Origin: Halanaerobiales bacterium
GTDB taxonomy: Bacteria > Bacillota_F > Halanaerobiia > DY22613
Direction of reading: 5' to 3'
DNA: 36,196 nucleotides
NCBI GenBank assembly: GCA_023128035.1
Contig: JAGMES010000033.1
Location: forward strand, 1-36,196
Each line of letters begins with the position of its first letter. Positions within the stretch are counted from its first letter, which is position 1. The notes beneath the pieces were generated by a model that was not told the DNA's origin, made no database searches, and was given only the letters and a program-made list of their open reading frames with translations. Both the position numbers and the translations under genes were made by a program. Below, in pieces: positions 36,146 to 36,196 of the stretch.

Positions 36146-36196
36146 TTTAAAATAATTGACTTTTATCTTTAGAGATAAGACCCCCACTTCTATAAG

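Noticed and set aside
1..36196. tRNA genes, rRNA, CRISPR arrays, prophage or transposase genes
   Set aside because: I scanned for cloverleaf-type ends, regularly spaced repeats and transposase or integrase motifs, and found none.
36156..36196. TTGACT with a short hairpin after bioY
   Set aside because: No matching -10 lies at proper spacing and the window ends, so a promoter or terminator call is unsupported.

Overview
The window reads as a low-GC, spore-forming, probably anaerobic Bacillota chromosome of Clostridia or Halanaerobiales type. This rests on gene content: a spoIIE–tilS–hpt–ftsH block with a Spo0A-type promoter, histidine degradation through formimino-THF ending in formate-THF ligase, AGGAGG-type ribosome sites, frequent GTG and TTG starts, and hairpin-plus-T-run terminators. 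I cannot name a genus. All genes except one metallo-hydrolase lie on the + strand.

Layout. Positions 31-1453 hold a DUF501 protein and a convergent metallo-beta-lactamase-fold hydrolase. Positions 1.6-8.3 kb carry the sporulation/housekeeping block spoIIE, tilS, hpt and ftsH. Positions 8.4-13.9 kb carry a chemoreceptor with an extracytoplasmic zinc-binding (CZB-like) domain, an IlvD/Edd dehydratase, and a two-gene AAA ATPase plus TOPRIM/DUF4276-like module, the second gene being frameshifted at a run of nine T. Positions 13.9-20.5 kb carry hutH–ftcD–hutI–fchA–fhs, preceded by a candidate leader peptide whose stop codon lies inside a terminator hairpin. Urocanase (hutU) is absent.

Positions 20.6-27.8 kb hold the most unusual locus. 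It encodes an unrecognised protein, a ketoreductase-like SDR, an ABC-2 exporter, an acyl carrier protein, a ketosynthase homologue that has lost its catalytic triad (chain-length-factor-like), a ketosynthase with an intact triad, and a CPBP membrane protease. It resembles a minimal type II polyketide/fatty-acyl cassette joined to an exporter. Both the exporter ATPase and the active ketosynthase are interrupted by single-base frameshifts.

Positions 27.9-36.2 kb form a cofactor block: a DUF2520 reductase with panB, panC and panD (CoA), then nadA, nadB and nadC (NAD) from their own promoter, a small lipoprotein, and bioY under a BirA-type operator. The pan genes follow a leader RNA with a closing stem, a terminator, and a well-matched competing antiterminator, which is the architecture of a transcriptional OFF riboswitch. 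A second structured region with a long-range stem and terminator lies between nadC and the lipoprotein.

How the genes work together. The hut genes would convert histidine to glutamate, ammonia and a one-carbon unit that Fhs can turn into formate plus ATP. The pan, nad and bioY genes supply CoA/phosphopantetheine, NAD and biotin. The ketosynthase locus lacks its own acyltransferase and would have to draw malonyl units from primary fatty-acid synthesis. Terminator, promoter and RNA calls come from reading by eye; no folding or database search was run.
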